A DNA stretch of 64,000 nucleotides from NCBI GenBank assembly GCA_024509875.1, contig JAMPIV010018783.1:558001-622000 (forward strand), written 5' to 3'. Of this stretch, positions 34,073 to 46,700 are shown piece by piece (position 1 is the first letter of the stretch; the number at the start of each line of letters is the position of its first letter). Made by a program: the position numbers and the translations under genes. This stretch comes from Oreohelix idahoensis (Eukaryota > Mollusca > Gastropoda > Stylommatophora > Oreohelicidae). The notes below the pieces were generated by a model that had not been told where the DNA came from, did not search any database, and saw nothing but the letters and a program-made list of their open reading frames with translations.

Positions 34073-34824
34073 GCTACTTTTGGCATTTTTTTCTCTGATG
34101 GCCGCAGAGTGCGACTGGCATATGCTAACACCCTTTTCTTGCCATCTTGCACTTGTGACAGCACGGCTCCCAATCCCTGGTATGAGGCATCCACTTCCAG
34201 TATAAAGGGCACAGAAAAATCTGGGAAACCAAGAAGAGGGGTAGACGTAAGCATAGCTTTCAACTGCTTAAAAGCAACATCACACTCTTGGGTCCACAGT
34301 TCTCCTAAGGCAGTTTTCCTGGACCTTCGTTTACCCTGTGGATCTTGGTCTTCATTTAACTGAGCAACCAGTTCATGCAGTGGGCGTGCTATAGTGGCAA
34401 ACCCAGGCACAAACCTGCGATAATAACTGGCAAGACCGAGGAATGCACGTAACTCTGTCTGTGTTCTGGGTATTGATGCCCTTGTAATAGCTTGTATCTT
34501 ATCCTCCATCGCTCCAATGCCCTCTTCAGACACCGTATGACCCACAAATTCCACCTTCGGCTTGCAGAAATGACATTTAGCTGCATTCAATTTCAGGCCT
34601 AGTTGTTGCAACCGCTGGAACACTTTTTCAAGCCGCCGCAGGTGTTCTGCAAAGCCGGTTGAATACACAAGAATGTCATCTAGATAGACCAGTAACAGCT
34701 GGAACATCATATCATGCATGGAACTCTGCATCAGTCGCTGAAAAGTACTGGCCGAATTAGCTAGTCCCATGGGCATTCTAGTGTACTCATACAATCCAAA
34801 TGGGGTGGTGAACGCCGTTTTCTC
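34069..34824 (-). pseudogene. RT palm/thumb and RNase H start of element C
   Basis: This continues the RT frame after the in-frame TAA at 34825-34827. It shows YEYTRMPMGLANSASTFQRL, the catalytic YLDD (residues 37-40 counted from the Met at 34794), FCKPKVEFVGHTVS and LRAFLGLASYYRRFVPGF. The RNase H start is ILEVDASYQGLGAVLSQ. It ends early at 34069 where seven instead of six A residues (minus strand) shift the frame inside RNase H. Confidence 0.92.
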
Positions 34825-37002
34825 TTAATCCTCTGCCCTCATAGCTACCTGATAGTAGCCACTTGCTAGATCTAGTGAAGAAAATATTTTTGCTCCTCCT
34901 AAAGCATCTAAATATTCCTCCACACGAGGAAGAGGGTAGGCGTCCTTTTTGGTCTTGGCATTGACAGCTCTGAAGTCTACACATAATCGCAGTTTGCCAT
35001 CTTTCTTCCTCACGAGCACAATAGGCGAAGCCCAGGGGCTTGAACTTTCTCTTATAATTTGTTTGTCGAGGAGACCCCGAAGGTGGTCTTGCACCTCTTT
35101 GTAGAAAGCTGGAGGAATTCGCCTGTAGGGTTGTTTTACTGGAGTATCATCCGTCAACTGAATCGAATGAGATACCTTACTTGTATACCCTACATCATTC
35201 TCATCTTTAGCGAAAAGGCTGTTATATTGTTGTAGTAACTTCTGTAGTTGGCGCTTTTCGTCCTGGCTGCCCTCAAACCCATTTAAATCAACTGGGCTGC
35301 AAACAGGTACCCTGGCTGGGCATCCCGGCTGTGCAGATATCTCCACTTCCTGGGCTCCAACAACTCTGAAGTGTCTCTCATAGTCTGCGCATGCCTCAGA
35401 AAGTTCTCCAACTTGAGTACCCCTAGCCAGCAAAAGGTCTTCATCTCCAAGATTTACTGCTTGGACCTGACAGAACCTTCCTCTGAGTACAGTTAGTGTG
35501 TGACATATAACCAGCCCTTTATGGTCTAAGTCTCTTGAGGGTTCAAAAAGCACTGTCTTCTCTAATCTGGAGCCTCTTCTACATTTCACCTGTATAGTAG
35601 CGATCGAGCGAGCTGGTATGTAGGTTTTTCTTCCTCCTGCAACCCACACCTTCACTCTATCTAACATTACCTCTTGTGTGTCTTTTCCAGGAGCTTGCCA
35701 TTTGAGGAAGCTGTGGATGTTCTTTACTTCCGCCAGTATGTTGGTGCCTATTATACCAGGCGCTTTGTCAGGCCCATTCACACTTTTAACTACATAGATG
35801 CCACAGTTCTTGACATGGCACTCCCCAATTTTGACGTCAACCACTAGATGGCCAGCATAAGGAATCGTGACACCATTGGCAGCAGTTAGTCGTACCCATT
35901 TACTTTCATCCAGGGCCAGATCTCCAAAAAGCTGCTGAAAGCACTGTTCCGTAACAGTTGAAACTTGCGACCCAGTATCAAGAATACACCTGACTTTCTT
36001 CCCTGCTATTAGTACATCACATTCCGGTCGGCCACCAACCATCTTTATCTCCGAGCCATTCTGTTCCCTTTCCTTAACCTGACTCCCAGCCGCAGAGGAA
36101 TCTAGTTTAATGCCTGTGGATATCGATTCTGTACGTGGCCTTAGTCTTCTGCATCTAAAACAGCGAACTGTCCTGGTACGTCCCCCCTGCTCCTGAGACA
36201 TCGCATCAATTTTAGCCTCTAATTGAGCCACCTGTGCTCTCAGCCGCTCTACTTCTGCGCCTAATGCGTGTATATCGGGTACCGTCACGGTATTTACTAC
36301 TCCGACGCTGGCAACACCAGCCCCAGGGGCGTGTTCAATCTCTAAAAACCGTAGGGCATAGTCCCTCACCGACTTAAACGATGCTGTAGGCTCCTTAAAG
36401 ATCATTTCCTTTGCAAGCTTTCTTACTAGGTCATCTCTCAGACAAGCAGCAAACTGGTCACGAAGAAAGGATGGCGCCAAGGGAGTGACGTTGTTCTGCT
36501 TTTGTGCCCTTACAACACTTTCAAACACCTCGTGAATGCGATGGGAGAATTCCCAAAGAGACTCCCTTGCACCTTGCCGGGTAGAGTAGAACGCGGCCAT
36601 TACTTCTGGGATGCTCCGACGCTCCCCATACACCCTAAGAATGGAATGTAGCATTGCTTCTGGGTCATCGTCATCAGCCTGAATCCTCAGCTCCCTTCGG
36701 ACACTTGGGGTCACACTGTCAAGAATAACATCCGCCTGGTCCTCTTTACTCATCATCCCTACTCTCCAGGCAGCTCTCACCTCTCTGACATATTCCTCGA
36801 CCGTAGGACCCGTGCGCTCCCCAAAGCACCGCACCCTCTTGTGAGTAGGTACCACGATGTACTGCACTCGTTCTGGTTGACGATTTAGCCCTACTACAGG
36901 GTCATCCACCTCAGCCACATCTTCGTTATCAGTTCTACTAGTAGCGCGTGTGTTGCGTGCCGCCATCTTGCTGCTAGTAGAGTTGACTAGAAATCTTGAC
37001 AA
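34825..37002 (-). pseudogene. Gag, protease and RT fingers of element C
   Basis: 725-residue frame. The gag part has a capsid-like region (VEEYVREVRAAWRVG to ALRFLEIEHAPG), a Leu/Ala coiled coil (EVERLRAQVAQLEAKIDAM) and a partial zinc knuckle, RCFRCRR, whose His and last Cys are missing. Protease carries the DTG triplet (VRCILDTGSQVSTVT), and a long linker follows. RT fingers begin KQPYRRIPPAFYKEVQDHL and continue through IVLVRKKDGKLRLCVDFRAV and FSSLDLASGYYQVAMRAED, where a TAA at 34825-34827 interrupts the otherwise open frame. Gag and pol are in one frame with no gag stop. The start is the ATG at 37002; a second ATG at codon 12 is also possible. Confidence 0.9.
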
Positions 37003-37106
37003 ACTGGATGATCCCGTCCCTCGCCTTGCACTGAACTGGGTGTTCTACTGTTTCGGCTGTTGCTGCTCTGATTGCTGAAGAGTTGCTTCACTGCGTGCTG
37101 TCTGTC

Positions 37107-37125
37107 AATCCTGCCGACGACGCCA
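37107..37125 (-). promoter_or_regulatory. tRNA-Ser-type primer binding site of element C
   Basis: On the minus strand TGGCGTCGTCGGCAGGATT lies two bases after the 5' LTR. From general knowledge of eukaryotic tRNA-Ser 3' ends it differs at about one position from perfect complementarity. tRNA-Ser priming is known for several gypsy lineages. Confidence 0.75.
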
Positions 37126-37127
37126 CT

Positions 37128-38032
37128 TGTGACAGGGGCGCTAGGGGTACCTCACACCCAAGACCCGTGCACTAAGAAAATTTATAAAGGATCGTTTGAC
37201 AGGGGTTGCAATTATTGGTTGCTTGCAACCCTCTCAGCAGCAGACTTAACAATTCAAGCAACCCAAAGCCTTATGCAGATCAACATTTAATTCTACCGAA
37301 CAGAACCGAACACCAAACAAACAATCCAACAAACAATCAAACGAACACCCAGTCAGTGTTCATAGACTGTGTGCTCAAGGCATTTACAGCTTGGCTCTTG
37401 TGTGTCTTCTTAGTCTGTTCTCACTGGGCGGCTCTCTCAAACATAGACCGGTTTCGCCGCTTGCTACCCCTTTTTATAGGCCCTGGCCTAACCACTCAAT
37501 TTACTGCGCGCTCGCGTATTAATCTGCGCCACACAGATAACACACGCGATTATTGCTCCAGAATGCATGAAAACACAGATTTACACAACTAGAGCAAAAA
37601 CACAACTAATTCGTAGGCTTATTATGGTAAAGGTAAAGGAACCCGTTACACGCCCATTGAGGCATATTGGGAATATGGTGTTAGGCCCATATTATCTTGA
37701 CCGTCGGCACACGAGGGGTGATGTGGTCGGCATCACGCCGGCCGCCTTAACCTTCCCAGAGTAGCTCTGGTACCCATTCGGGGCTGGGTCGACCCAGGAG
37801 CCGTTTGTGGCCTAAAAATTTTCCGCCTCATCTGGGGATCGAACCATAGACCACTGCGCTAGGAAGCCAGTGCACTAACCACTATGCTACCGCGGCTCCG
37901 AGGCTTATTATGGCCTTGTAATAAATCTGCTTGAAGATAACGTGATCAAAAAGCACTAAACCACATAGACAATATGACTGCCCAGATGGGGCCAGCGCCT
38001 AGAACGACAGACCTCAAGATGGCGCTGTCACA
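37128..38032 (-). repeat. 5' LTR of element C with nested SINE
   Basis: Same 619-bp LTR as 31507-32125 plus a 273-bp SINE and its 13-bp target duplication. It is followed by CATG, the right-hand target duplication. Confidence 0.95.
37628..37900 (-). mobile_element. tRNA-derived SINE in LTR of element C
   Basis: Flanked by AGGCTTATTATGG (37615-37627 and 37901-37913), which occurs once in the empty LTR. Minus-strand reading starts GGAGCCGCGGTAGCATAGTG, with an A-box-like stretch and the B box GGTTCGATCCC. It ends in a TTTACC repeat tail. No A-tail is present, unlike the SINE at 26936-27215, so the two use different LINE partners or tails. Confidence 0.95.
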
Positions 38033-38036
38033 CATG

Positions 38037-39060
38037 TAATATTGTTTGTTTTATGTTTTATGTTGAGAGTTGGTCGTTTGTTTTTGGTTTCACCTACAGC
38101 TAGGTCCACACTTACGGCTGTTAATTCGTTCCTGACAACCGAAAAAGCGCTAAACGAATTTTGATTTCCCATAAGAATTTATAGAAAATAAATTAATTCC
38201 TTCCAAAGTCCAGAAAGCTGTATTAAATTTAAATAAAAAGTGTTTCAAAACAAAAACTACGTACTTAACAATATTTTAAAACCACATATAATGAACAAAC
38301 ACATTGAACAGAAACAAATATTATGTATGTACTTTTCAAAAAAAAAAAAAAAAAGATTACCAGACTTTAATTGCGACTACTTCCGTAGCTTGTGGCTACA
38401 GTTGTCGCGGCGTAGCTGTCTTCATTATCAGACGACGGGGTTAGGAGAAGGTTTTGTAGGGTTGAAAAAGTTTTTTCTGGCTCCAGATATTAAGGGCACG
38501 GTGTCTTGGTCAATGGAAGCAGAAGATATTGGAGGAGACTTTAAACACAACGAACAGAGATTACTTTTGTTTGCAACATTTATCTGGTCAAGAAGCACCG
38601 TGTAGCAATTAAGATCTTGTTCTATGTTACGAATTACCATCGAATTGTATTCTATTTTGTGAGCATGCTTGATTATGCTTGCATTTTCAGTGCATAATTC
38701 ACCCTGAATGAACTTGAAAATTGAATTTCTGCCTCGCACAGAATTGGGTGCACACCCTAATATCATCTTTTTAAGCGTGTACCGAACATACTGCATAAAA
38801 CAAAAACAGCGTTATATCGAAAAAGTGCTAATCGAACAGCCTAAGACCGGGGGCTTGCTGCACTGCCATTTTGTATCAATGTTGGTTATTATAATTGTTT
38901 GGCTGACGTGTCCATAATTGTTGCTGACGTTTTCGTGGTAAAGTTTTTACATGATGGGGTTGCTAGCCTCACGCCCAACCCTCCTTAGTCCCGTCTTACG
39001 TCCCAATTATCAGCAGGTTACATTGTTAATATTCGTTGATTTCCTGTCGTGACCAGGTAC
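38037..39060. other. Unannotated stretch between element C and a LINE
   Basis: About 1 kb. Near its ends GGCTGTTAATTCG (38117) and, in reverse, GGCTGTTCGATTAGC (38835) resemble each other weakly, so an old non-autonomous DNA element is possible. The 122-codon minus frame at 38796-38428 has no recognisable domain. Confidence 0.3.
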
Positions 39061-39960
39061 CTTCATCTCATCTCATCTCAACCCGTAACCCGTCATGGTT
39101 CGTAGGGGTGCCATGGTGGAAGCATCAGTAGACAGGGTCCTCCACTGCTCTCTATCCTCAGCAATGCGTACAAGTGTGGAAAAACCGTGTCCTGCCCATT
39201 CTTTGATGTTATCAGCCCAGGATTTTCTTTGCCTTCCTCTTCTCCGTTTACCTTCGACTGTTCCCTGGAGAATCATTTTCGAAAGGGAGTCATGACGAGT
39301 TACATGCCCAAACCAGGCAAGCTTTCGACGTTTCACTACTGACAAAAGTGGTTCTTGGTGGCCTGCATAGGTGTTTATCTTCTCTCTAACATAGACATTT
39401 GTTTTGTGCTCTTTATAGCAAATGCGCAAAATTCTTCTATAACATTTATGCTCGAAAGACTGAATCCTTCGCTCCGTATCTGCAGTGAGTGTCCAGCTCT
39501 CACACCCATATAAGAGAATAGATAATACAAGTGATTTGTATAATTTGATCTTCACAGGAAAACTGATGTTACTTTTCCAGATCACATTCAGTCTTGTCAT
39601 GGCAGCTGAGGCCATCTCAAGTCTTGTCTTGATTTCTTTACTTGATCTCCCATCACTACATATAGTGGACCCGAGATATGTAAAGGTGTTAACTTCTTCT
39701 AACGTTTGCCCATTTAACGTAATGTTGGTCGGAACATGTTTCTTATGGCTATTCACCAATATCTTGCTTTTTTCTATATTAATTTCCATCCCATATGTTC
39801 TTGTTACTTTCTCCAGTCTAGAGGTAAGGTCTTGAAGTTCTGATTCTGTTCCAGCTATCAGATCGATATCATCAGCAAAACGTAGATTGCAAAGAGGTCG
39901 GCCTCCAATTGATATGGTTGTTTTATAATCATAAAGAGCCTCCTGCATAATATGTTATAG
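39061..39960 (-). pseudogene. 5'-truncated LINE, RT palm to C-terminus
   Basis: A minus-strand frame (39948-39073, open for 291 codons) starts within the RT palm. It includes the catalytic FADD box (LRFADDIDLIAG), YGMEINIEKSK, FTYLGSTICSDG, LLYGCESWTL, RRKLAWFGHVTRHD and KRRRGRQRKSWADNIKEW. The 3' end is a short GATGA repeat tail (plus strand CATCTCATCTCATCTC near 39064-39078). It is 5'-truncated next to a Tc1-like end. Clade is uncertain; it differs from the RTE at 43703-47024. No target duplication was found. Confidence 0.85.
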
Positions 39961-39965
39961 ATATA

Positions 39966-40382
39966 CAGTCGTGGCCAAAAGTTTAAGACCACCTAGTAAA
40001 AAATTGATATTTCCATACTACTACAGATTGTTGCATCATCCGTTATTTTAGGGCACACTAAAAGCAATCATTGCAGTCTATTGCATCATCCTAACAATAT
40101 AAAATGTGAAAACACAGACTGTTGCTGTATTTAGTGTCTTTTGGTTGCTTCAAGGGTATTATCTCTGGATTTTATGTTTGCAAGAAAATGGGCAAAAAAC
40201 CGACACTTTCAGCCATTCAAAGAGCTCATATAGTGACATTACGTGTAGAAGGGTACACAGAACGTGATATTTCTGTTCGAATTAGCTGTAGCAAGACGGC
40301 AGTTCACAATGCGAGCACCAGGTACCAATTGGACGGTACTTTTTCTGACAGAAAGAGAAGTGGTCTGCACTGCACTGAATGA
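39966..40382 (+). mobile_element. Tc1-like transposon 5' fragment
   Basis: TA then CAGTCGTGGCCAAAAGTTTA is a typical Tc1-family inverted repeat. An ATG at 40190 starts a 64-residue frame with the N-terminal helix-turn-helix of Tc1 transposases (LSAIQRAHIVTLRVEGYTER, then SCSKTAVHNA). It stops soon after DRKRSG, before the second DNA-binding helix set and the DDE domain. The right inverted repeat was not found, so only the 5' part remains. Confidence 0.8.
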
Positions 40383-40450
40383 TTTTCAGACAAAAATTTA
40401 AAAAATGTTAGAAAGAAACTACTTTATCTGTGCTGTTTTCTTTTTTATAG

Positions 40451-40711
40451 TAAGGGTTTTCAAAGTGCACTTTGTGTATATTTTTTCTTGTACGTGTAAT
40501 TTTTCACACATTGTCCAATTGCATGTTCTTTTTTAAATTACATAAACAAATTATATTGTTTAAAATCCTTTCCAAAGCTCTCCTGCTAAAAAAAAAGTTA
40601 GGCTAAATGTGGAAACATCGCTAGAGTTTTTACCAGTTATCCCACAGGGGAGCCGCAGAAAGAATATAGTTGGTCAGGGGAGCCATGGACTCAAAATGTT
40701 GAAAACCGCTG
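40451..40711. mobile_element. Possible hAT-type non-autonomous element
   Basis: The left edge AAGGGTTTTCAAAGTGC and, reversed, the right edge CAGCGGTTTTCAACATTTTG resemble hAT-type inverted repeats. The GGGGAGCC motif before the right end is also seen in such elements. No 8-bp target duplication was found. Confidence 0.35.
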
Positions 40712-40904
40712 CTGTACACAGTCGTTTCTTCAGCTACATGCATGGGTGTATGTGTTCACTAAAGAATCATACTTGCTTTAGATTTCTTTTATGAGAATGG
40801 TCATTCATGTTTCAATTTTTTTAGACTTGATCTGTTCATGTTCATTCAGTATTCTTCTTCTTTGTCACACATTTACAGATGTCAACTTGAACATGTTCAA
40901 AGTA

Positions 40905-41170
40905 AGCTGTGGTCAGCTTGACGCTGTAGCTATCTTCGTGAAGTTTGTATCCAGGAATGGTGATGACAATTTGCGCTTTCTCTGTCCCTCATGTGTTGGA
41001 CATCTTTGTAGTAGATGTTCAGCATTCATTTTATCGGTGCCACAGTTAATCTCATCAGTAGTTCCTTTCTTTAGCTTGTTGAATAGATGGTGTCCCAATC
41101 TGTTGTTGCATATGAAAGTCTGCAGATACCAGTTGTTCACTTCTTCTGAGCTCGTATTATGAATCATTTT
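40905..41170 (-). pseudogene. Possible LINE C-terminal remnant
   Basis: The 84-codon minus frame has a Cys/His cluster (CGTDKMNAEHLLQRC) like the C-terminal domains of some non-LTR polymerases. It is short and isolated, so the call is tentative. Confidence 0.35.
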
Positions 41171-41851
41171 TTTTTAGATGGACTGGATGCTTGTCACAAA
41201 GTTTTTCCGAGAATTAACGATTGAGGGTTGATTCTGATTGCCAAGATAAGAAGGGTGGTTGAGAGGTGCCAGCAACCAGGTGAAACAGAGGTAGAGAAGG
41301 AGGTTGGCGATTTTGGAAGCCGGAAATGAGTTCTCTAAAACAGCTCCTGTGAATCAATATCCCTTGACACTATATTCCCTACTCAGCCATCTCCCGTCTC
41401 GTATGGTTCACACACCCCACCTTCGCTCACTCAAGAAATGATTAGAGCAAAGAAATAGAGCTTTAAGACTTTCACACTTTCTTTTGCTCTCTCGCTAATG
41501 ATGAGACAACTTGAGGTTTTATAAAGAACACACATGTTGTGAGTTTTATTAACTTAAAGGCTATATACACAACATTATACACTTAGATATCTTCTATACC
41601 TGATAGATGTGTCTGCGCATAATTGTACCAAAACTCGAACTAAATGCGTGGTTAACTTAAATATTAGAGTGAATATAATTCAATAGCTAATCAACTATAC
41701 TGTAGTGTATGCATAGAGGCATGTCTAGAGTCATCCTTATATGACCACCAGCTAAGCACAATACAATAGTACATTTTTTTTTAACGTACGCCCGCTTTTA
41801 CTCGAGACGAGAATCTCCAGTTAGTATATCTAACCTGAGACTGATTTTTAC
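41171..41851. other. Unannotated flank of element D
   Basis: No gene or repeat recognised. It ends at GTGAG, the left target duplication of element D. Confidence 0.4.
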
Positions 41852-43702
41852 GTGAGTGTCGTGAAACATTCTAAATCCACATATATAAATTAAAAGGTAA
41901 ATGTAAAGCCTAACAAATAAATTCAATAAAAGGAAAGAAGAATGGTAAAGAACAGTGCTGTCACAATGACTGTACTCGAAATCCCCCTTGTTTTCTACTT
42001 CGTCTGCAAATTGTAACGTTTCCACGTTGATAGTAAAGCCTATAGCCGCATACACGTGTTTCCACAACACAATAAAACGTGTACTGCATTTCTAAGAAAA
42101 CCTTGAGATACGCAAGCTGATTAATGACCTAAATTAATACTAACATTAATTACACTACGTTAACATAAACGAAAGGACAGATGGACTTAGGATAGAAAGA
42201 GAGGGAGGACTGAAAGCAGGAACGCATGCGACACTAACACGCGGCTCGCGATACAAAATTAATAACCTCCCCGCGCGAAAGGCCAGAAGCACTAACTTTT
42301 TTTCAAATCGACAGTGATAAAAAACACTACCCATACGAGAGTTAGGTTTAAAAACCTGAAAAACGCTTATTGGGAAACATGACATTATACTGGTTTACGT
42401 TTGAAAGCCTGACAGTACCCAGACACCACATCGTATCGAAGTGAACATGAGGTAGAAGAAAATGCGCATTTTGAACGCAGCCACCTAGCTCCCTTAAATT
42501 TATATATTTGGGTTCCTTAGGACTTGCTGACAAAGAATATGTTAAACGTTACGCCAATAGTCTAGGAATTAACAAATTATAGCCAAAATAAAATGGTGGT
42601 GCTGTCAGACAACACCAAAATCAGAATTGCGCAGTGGCAGGTTTTGAAACCACCATTGTACGGGAAATAGGCCAACATGTTACCTCCTATTTGATTGCCG
42701 GAAAGTAAATGTAAGGCTAAACACGATTAGTCGGACTATAAATACTAATTCTTTGTTGTTAGGGGAAACGGCAGTAAGGGTACTTTTGAAAAGCTGTGTA
42801 AACATGGCCCGATTGGTTAGACCCGCCAATATAGGCAATTAAGAGCGTCAGTTCAGTGCCACATTTTAAAATAAACTTACTAAGAAACAGTGCGTTGAGA
42901 TCCCGATCATATTTTTATAAATAAAAGTCTGGGACAGAGGCAGATCGGAATTTGTGCCATTATTCATCGCCAGTCAACGTATCTGTGTAATATTTCCATG
43001 AATTGTGGGACTGTGGTCCTAGTTATTGAAGCAGCACCTGGTCTGAGTTTTGCTGAATCCAGAGGCTGACAGCATACTCCTTGGTCCAGATAGCGACCAG
43101 TGAGGTGTCTCCAGAACACAGTGAAGCAATCGAGCAGAGGAGTCTTTTCCTGCCGCCATCACGAAAGATAAGCTTCTGTGGCCAGAGGAGCTCAACATTA
43201 TGTGCCCCCTCAAAAATTGACATTTTAGCAAACACAGAGGGACAATTAATTGGTTCAAATGACAGGAACTGTGAACTTTTCTCAATACTATTTCCCTGAT
43301 AATCAAACACTTGAAGTCATGATGAAAAACAACAACCAAGCTTGAACAAAACCAGTATTACCTCATATTACTACTGCACAACTTACACACATAGCATAAT
43401 AATAATAAACTATGTCAATACAAAGTTCATATATATAAACTGTGTACATAATACTTGTAATTACATTTGATTGTGATTCCTGGTTCACTGTGTAGTTGAA
43501 TCAGGATGCCCATTATTGAAATAATTAATACATATATTTTTAAACTTAAACACTCGACTCATTTAAGATAGTCTTATAGAGTGTTATATGTGTGTGAGTG
43601 TCACAGTGTTGTAAGTGTTGTGGAATAAATTAAATTGTTTATCTGTCTGTTGTTGTTGTGACTTACACTTCATCATTTTCAATACCCTAGACATTCAACG
43701 TA

Positions 43703-46700
43703 CTGCCATCAAGGGTACCTATACCTTGTAGCGGTATGGCAGCTTGCGTACCCTGACAATCCCCAGAGCTATGCCAGTGGGAGTTTTACTCCTGGTAGGT
43801 TCAACCAAGCTGGACTGGTCTGTGTGGGTAGGGGTCAGACAAAAGCTGGTACCCTGGTCCTCCAGGTTGGGGGTTTTAGCATAGGGCTGACACCCCTGTC
43901 TATGTAAAAAAAAACAATGAAGTTACGGAAACAACATCAAATGAACAAACTTTGCTGCGGGATGGACATTCGGAGTCTGTGGCTCGTATGACTGTCAGTG
44001 GTGAAAGCCGAAAGGAAGCCACTGACATGAAAACGGATGTCCTGACCGCAAAACAGGATACAAGAATAGGATTTTGGAATGTCAGGACAATGTACGAGAC
44101 AGGTAAACTAAGACAGGTCACGGCAGAAATGAGAAACTATAGGTTACACATCCTGGGGATAAGCGAGAGCAGATGGACAGGGGCAGGAAAAGTTAAAACA
44201 GCAACAGGAGAAACAGTACTTTACTCTGGAAGAGAGGATGGACAGCACAGTGAAGGCGTAGCCATTATTCTACAGAAAGGGATAGAAAGGACATTACTGG
44301 AATGGAAACCCATCAACAACAGACTGATACGATTGAGATTGAGAGGGAGATTCACCAACACTACAATAATACAATGCTACGCACCAACGAATGATAGTGA
44401 TGAGGAGGTCAAGGATGAATTCTATCAACAACTGCAGAAAGAAATGGAGGACACACCTAGATATGATCTTGTTATAGTAATGGGAGACCTCAATGCGAAA
44501 GTTGGTACACACAATACATATAATGAAAGAACAATGGGGAAATGCGGCAGCGGAATAGCAAACGAAAATGGGGATAAGCTAATAAGTTTCTGTAGCATTA
44601 ACAACCTGGTCATTGGAGGAACACTTTTCCCACATAAGGAAATTCACAAGTTAACATGGGAATCACCAAATGGTCGGGACAGAAACCAGATAGACCACAT
44701 CATGGTTAACGGTAGATGGAGACATGCATTACAAGATGTGAAGGTAAGAAGAGGTGCAGATGTGGGAAGCGATCACCATTTAGTAGTTGCAAAACTGAAA
44801 GTGAAACTAAGAAGGGCTGGACCAACTGTAACTACACAGAAAAGGTTTGACATCAGCAAATTGAAGGACCCCCTTACCAGAAAAGCTTTTGCGGCCGACA
44901 TTAAGAAACGTTATCAATTTGCCAAAAGCCAGGAAAAGACATTGACTGATGATATAGACCAGAATTTTAACACCATTTCAACAATATATAAGGAAAGTAG
45001 CAAATCATGCTTAGGATTCCAGGAGAGGAAGAAGCAAGACTGGATAACACCAGAAACACTAAACACCATAAAGATGAGAAAGGAAATGAAAAGAAAGAAA
45101 ACAGAAGCGAAGTCCCCCAGGTTAAAGCAACTATATAGCGAACAGTACAGTCAACTGGACAGGGAAGTTAAACGCCAAACCCGAGCCAACAAAAGGAATG
45201 ACCCAGACGATCTTGCAAAACAGGCAGAAGAGGCAGCACTGAGAAATGAACAAAGCACAGTATACAAAATAACTAAATTCATCAGCGGAAAACAAGGTGC
45301 AAACAATATTACATTAGTAAGAGATAAGCAAGGAAATCTCATCAAGACAGCAGAGGGACAGGAAACAAGATGGGCAGAGCACTTCAGAGAAACTCTGAAC
45401 AAGGAAATACCAGAGACACAATTGAATGTTCCTGAGGCTGAAAACGATCTAGATGTAAACACAGACATTCCACGAAAAGAAGAAATCATTACAGCAATCA
45501 AAGGGTTAAAGAACGGTAAAGCTCCGGGCCATGATAACTTAAATGCAGAGCTATTTAAGACAGACCCTGAGCTAGCAGCAGAACTATTAGAACCACTATT
45601 TGCACAAGTGTGGAAAACGGGGACAACACCATCAGAGTGGAACAAAGGAATAATTGTCAAATTGCCCAAGAAGGGAGATCTTTCAGACTGCAATAATTGG
45701 AGAGGAATCACTCTTCTCTCAGTTCCCAGCAAAATACTAGGCAGGATAATTATACAGAGAATTTCAAAGGCAGTAGACTACAAACTGAGGAAAGAACAAG
45801 CAGGATTTAGAAAGAACAGAAGATGTGTAGACCATATATTCACTCTCAGGAACATTATAGAGCAGTGCTCAGAATGGCAAAGACAGCTTTACATAAATTT
45901 TGTTGATTTTGAAAAGGCTTTTGACAGCATACATAGGGACAGTTTGTGGAAAATACTGAGGGCTTATGGAATTCCAAGCTGCATAGTGTCAATCATAAAA
46001 AGCCTCTATGCCAACTTTACGTGTAGTGTTGGGCAGAGCAACCTAACCTTCGAGGTGAAGACAGGAGTACGACAGGGATGCCCCTTATCAACCACTCTAT
46101 TTTTAACAGTCATAGACTGGGTGATGCGCCAGACAACAGAGGGCAGTCCAAGAGGAATAAGATGGACTACATTTTCAACATTGGAAGATCTGGAATATGC
46201 AGATGACATTGCACTGCTGGCACATTCACATCAACACATCCAGGAAAAAACGGACAGACTTAATAAATTTAGCCAGCAGGTGGGCTTGAACATCAATTTA
46301 AAGAAGTCTGAGGTCATGACGCTCAATGTGAGCAACCCTGAGCCCATATCAGTAAGGAATCAGCAACTGGTACAGACAGATACCTTCACATACCTAGGAA
46401 GCATAGTAACACCAGACGGTGGGGCAGGCAAAGACATCAACATCAGAATGAATAAGGCAAGAACAGCCTTCTTTAGCCTAAATAACATCGGGAAGTCCTC
46501 CCAATACAGCACAAGCACAAAATTAAGATTATACCAGAGTTGCGTGCTTTCTGTGCTTCTCTATGGTGCGGAATGCTGGAGAGTCACAGAGAAGGAAATG
46601 TCAAAATTGTCCTCTTTTCACACAACATGCCTAAGAAAAATTCATCGAATCTTTTGGCCGAATACCATCACCAACCAAGATCTGCTTACTCGTAGCAAGC

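Larger units (their letters stand above)
31507..38032 (-). mobile_element. LTR element C, Ty3/gypsy, standard gene order
   Basis: Complete element on the minus strand. LTRs of 619 bp begin TGTGACAG and end CTGTCACA; the flanks show the 4-bp duplication CATG (31503-31506 and 38033-38036). It has a tRNA-Ser-like primer site, one long gag-PR-RT-RH-IN coding region and a purine tract. Coding is spoiled by one in-frame stop and one homopolymer frameshift only. The two LTRs look nearly identical outside the SINE insert, so this is a relatively young copy. Confidence 0.95.

Noticed and set aside
32165..37002. Envelope gene in an LTR element
   Set aside because: No signal peptide, membrane anchor or glycoprotein-like frame was seen after pol in any of the LTR elements; they look like retrotransposons without env.
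38117..38860. MITE bounded by GGCTGTT inverted ends
   Set aside because: The similarity is short and imperfect and no target duplication was found.
43019..43339. Frames repeated at 43019-43339 and 53950-54241
   Set aside because: They lie in the two LTRs of element D, overlap on both strands and show no domain.
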